NCBI RefSeq assembly: GCF_000003605.2
Contig: NW_003130857.1
Span: 168,246 to 200,883, forward strand
Direction: 5' to 3'
Source of the DNA: Saccoglossus kowalevskii
Lineage: Eukaryota > Hemichordata > Enteropneusta > Harrimaniidae
Length of the DNA: 32,638 bases
The notes beneath the pieces are model-generated. The model did no database searches. It saw only the letters and a program-made list of their open reading frames with translations, and was not told the origin of the DNA. The position numbers were made by a program, and so were the translations under genes. Of the stretch, positions 32,576 to 32,638 are shown piece after piece. How positions within the stretch are numbered: position 1 is the stretch's first letter; each line of letters starts with the position of its first letter.

Positions 32576-32638
32576 GACAACTAATACTTTTATTAGTTGT
32601 CCGAGTTCTTAAGAAAAAAAGTTTATAATGAGTTTGTA

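Overview
The window is eukaryotic nuclear DNA, most likely from an invertebrate animal. It is AT-rich, has GT-AG introns and no bacterial-style operons, and is crowded with decayed transposable elements. The one clearly functional gene is an animal-type folylpolyglutamate synthase (FPGS) split into many short exons. Ngaro-like and Crypton-like tyrosine-recombinase elements together with Ty3/gypsy fragments fit a marine invertebrate (hemichordate, echinoderm, cnidarian or mollusc), but I cannot fix the phylum.

Left part (1-11.7 kb, mostly + strand). At 795-2200 lies an internally deleted Ngaro-type element: only the recombinase survives, enclosed by split direct repeats in the order A1-ORF-B1-A2-B2, with a stop codon just before the expected catalytic tyrosine region. 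At 3.3-3.75 kb is an unidentified ORF with an acidic tail. At 3.9-4.8 kb are pieces of a Ty3/gypsy element (zinc knuckle, aspartic protease with DTRA instead of DTGA). At 7.2-11.1 kb is a decayed multi-exon gene of a family I do not recognise, with CxxC pairs, a propeller-like segment and a basic RQVKLPARFMD-type tail. A degenerate tandem repeat follows at 11.3-11.7 kb.

Middle (11.7-19.2 kb). I find no genes here. It holds four inverted-repeat (MITE-like) elements, two of them copies of one TTAA-flanked family in opposite orientation. An 80-N assembly gap lies inside one of these copies.

Right part (19.2-32.6 kb). FPGS runs on the - strand from 30466 down to its stop codon at 19361. Ten exons were placed with consistent GT-AG sites and phases, giving 518 codons before the stop. 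The first exon, with the start codon, was not found. One intron (23977-28201) carries a MITE and a broken Crypton-like recombinase gene (27572-24348). That gene is itself interrupted by a 1.79-kb TIR element (24944-26735) with a TA target duplication, which contains a tRNA-Arg-like stretch. Upstream of FPGS are a 38-bp minisatellite (about ten units) and, at the window edge, an internally deleted second copy of the same recombinase family on the + strand.

The genes do not form a pathway: FPGS is a housekeeping gene, and most of the rest is the layered record of mobile-element insertions.
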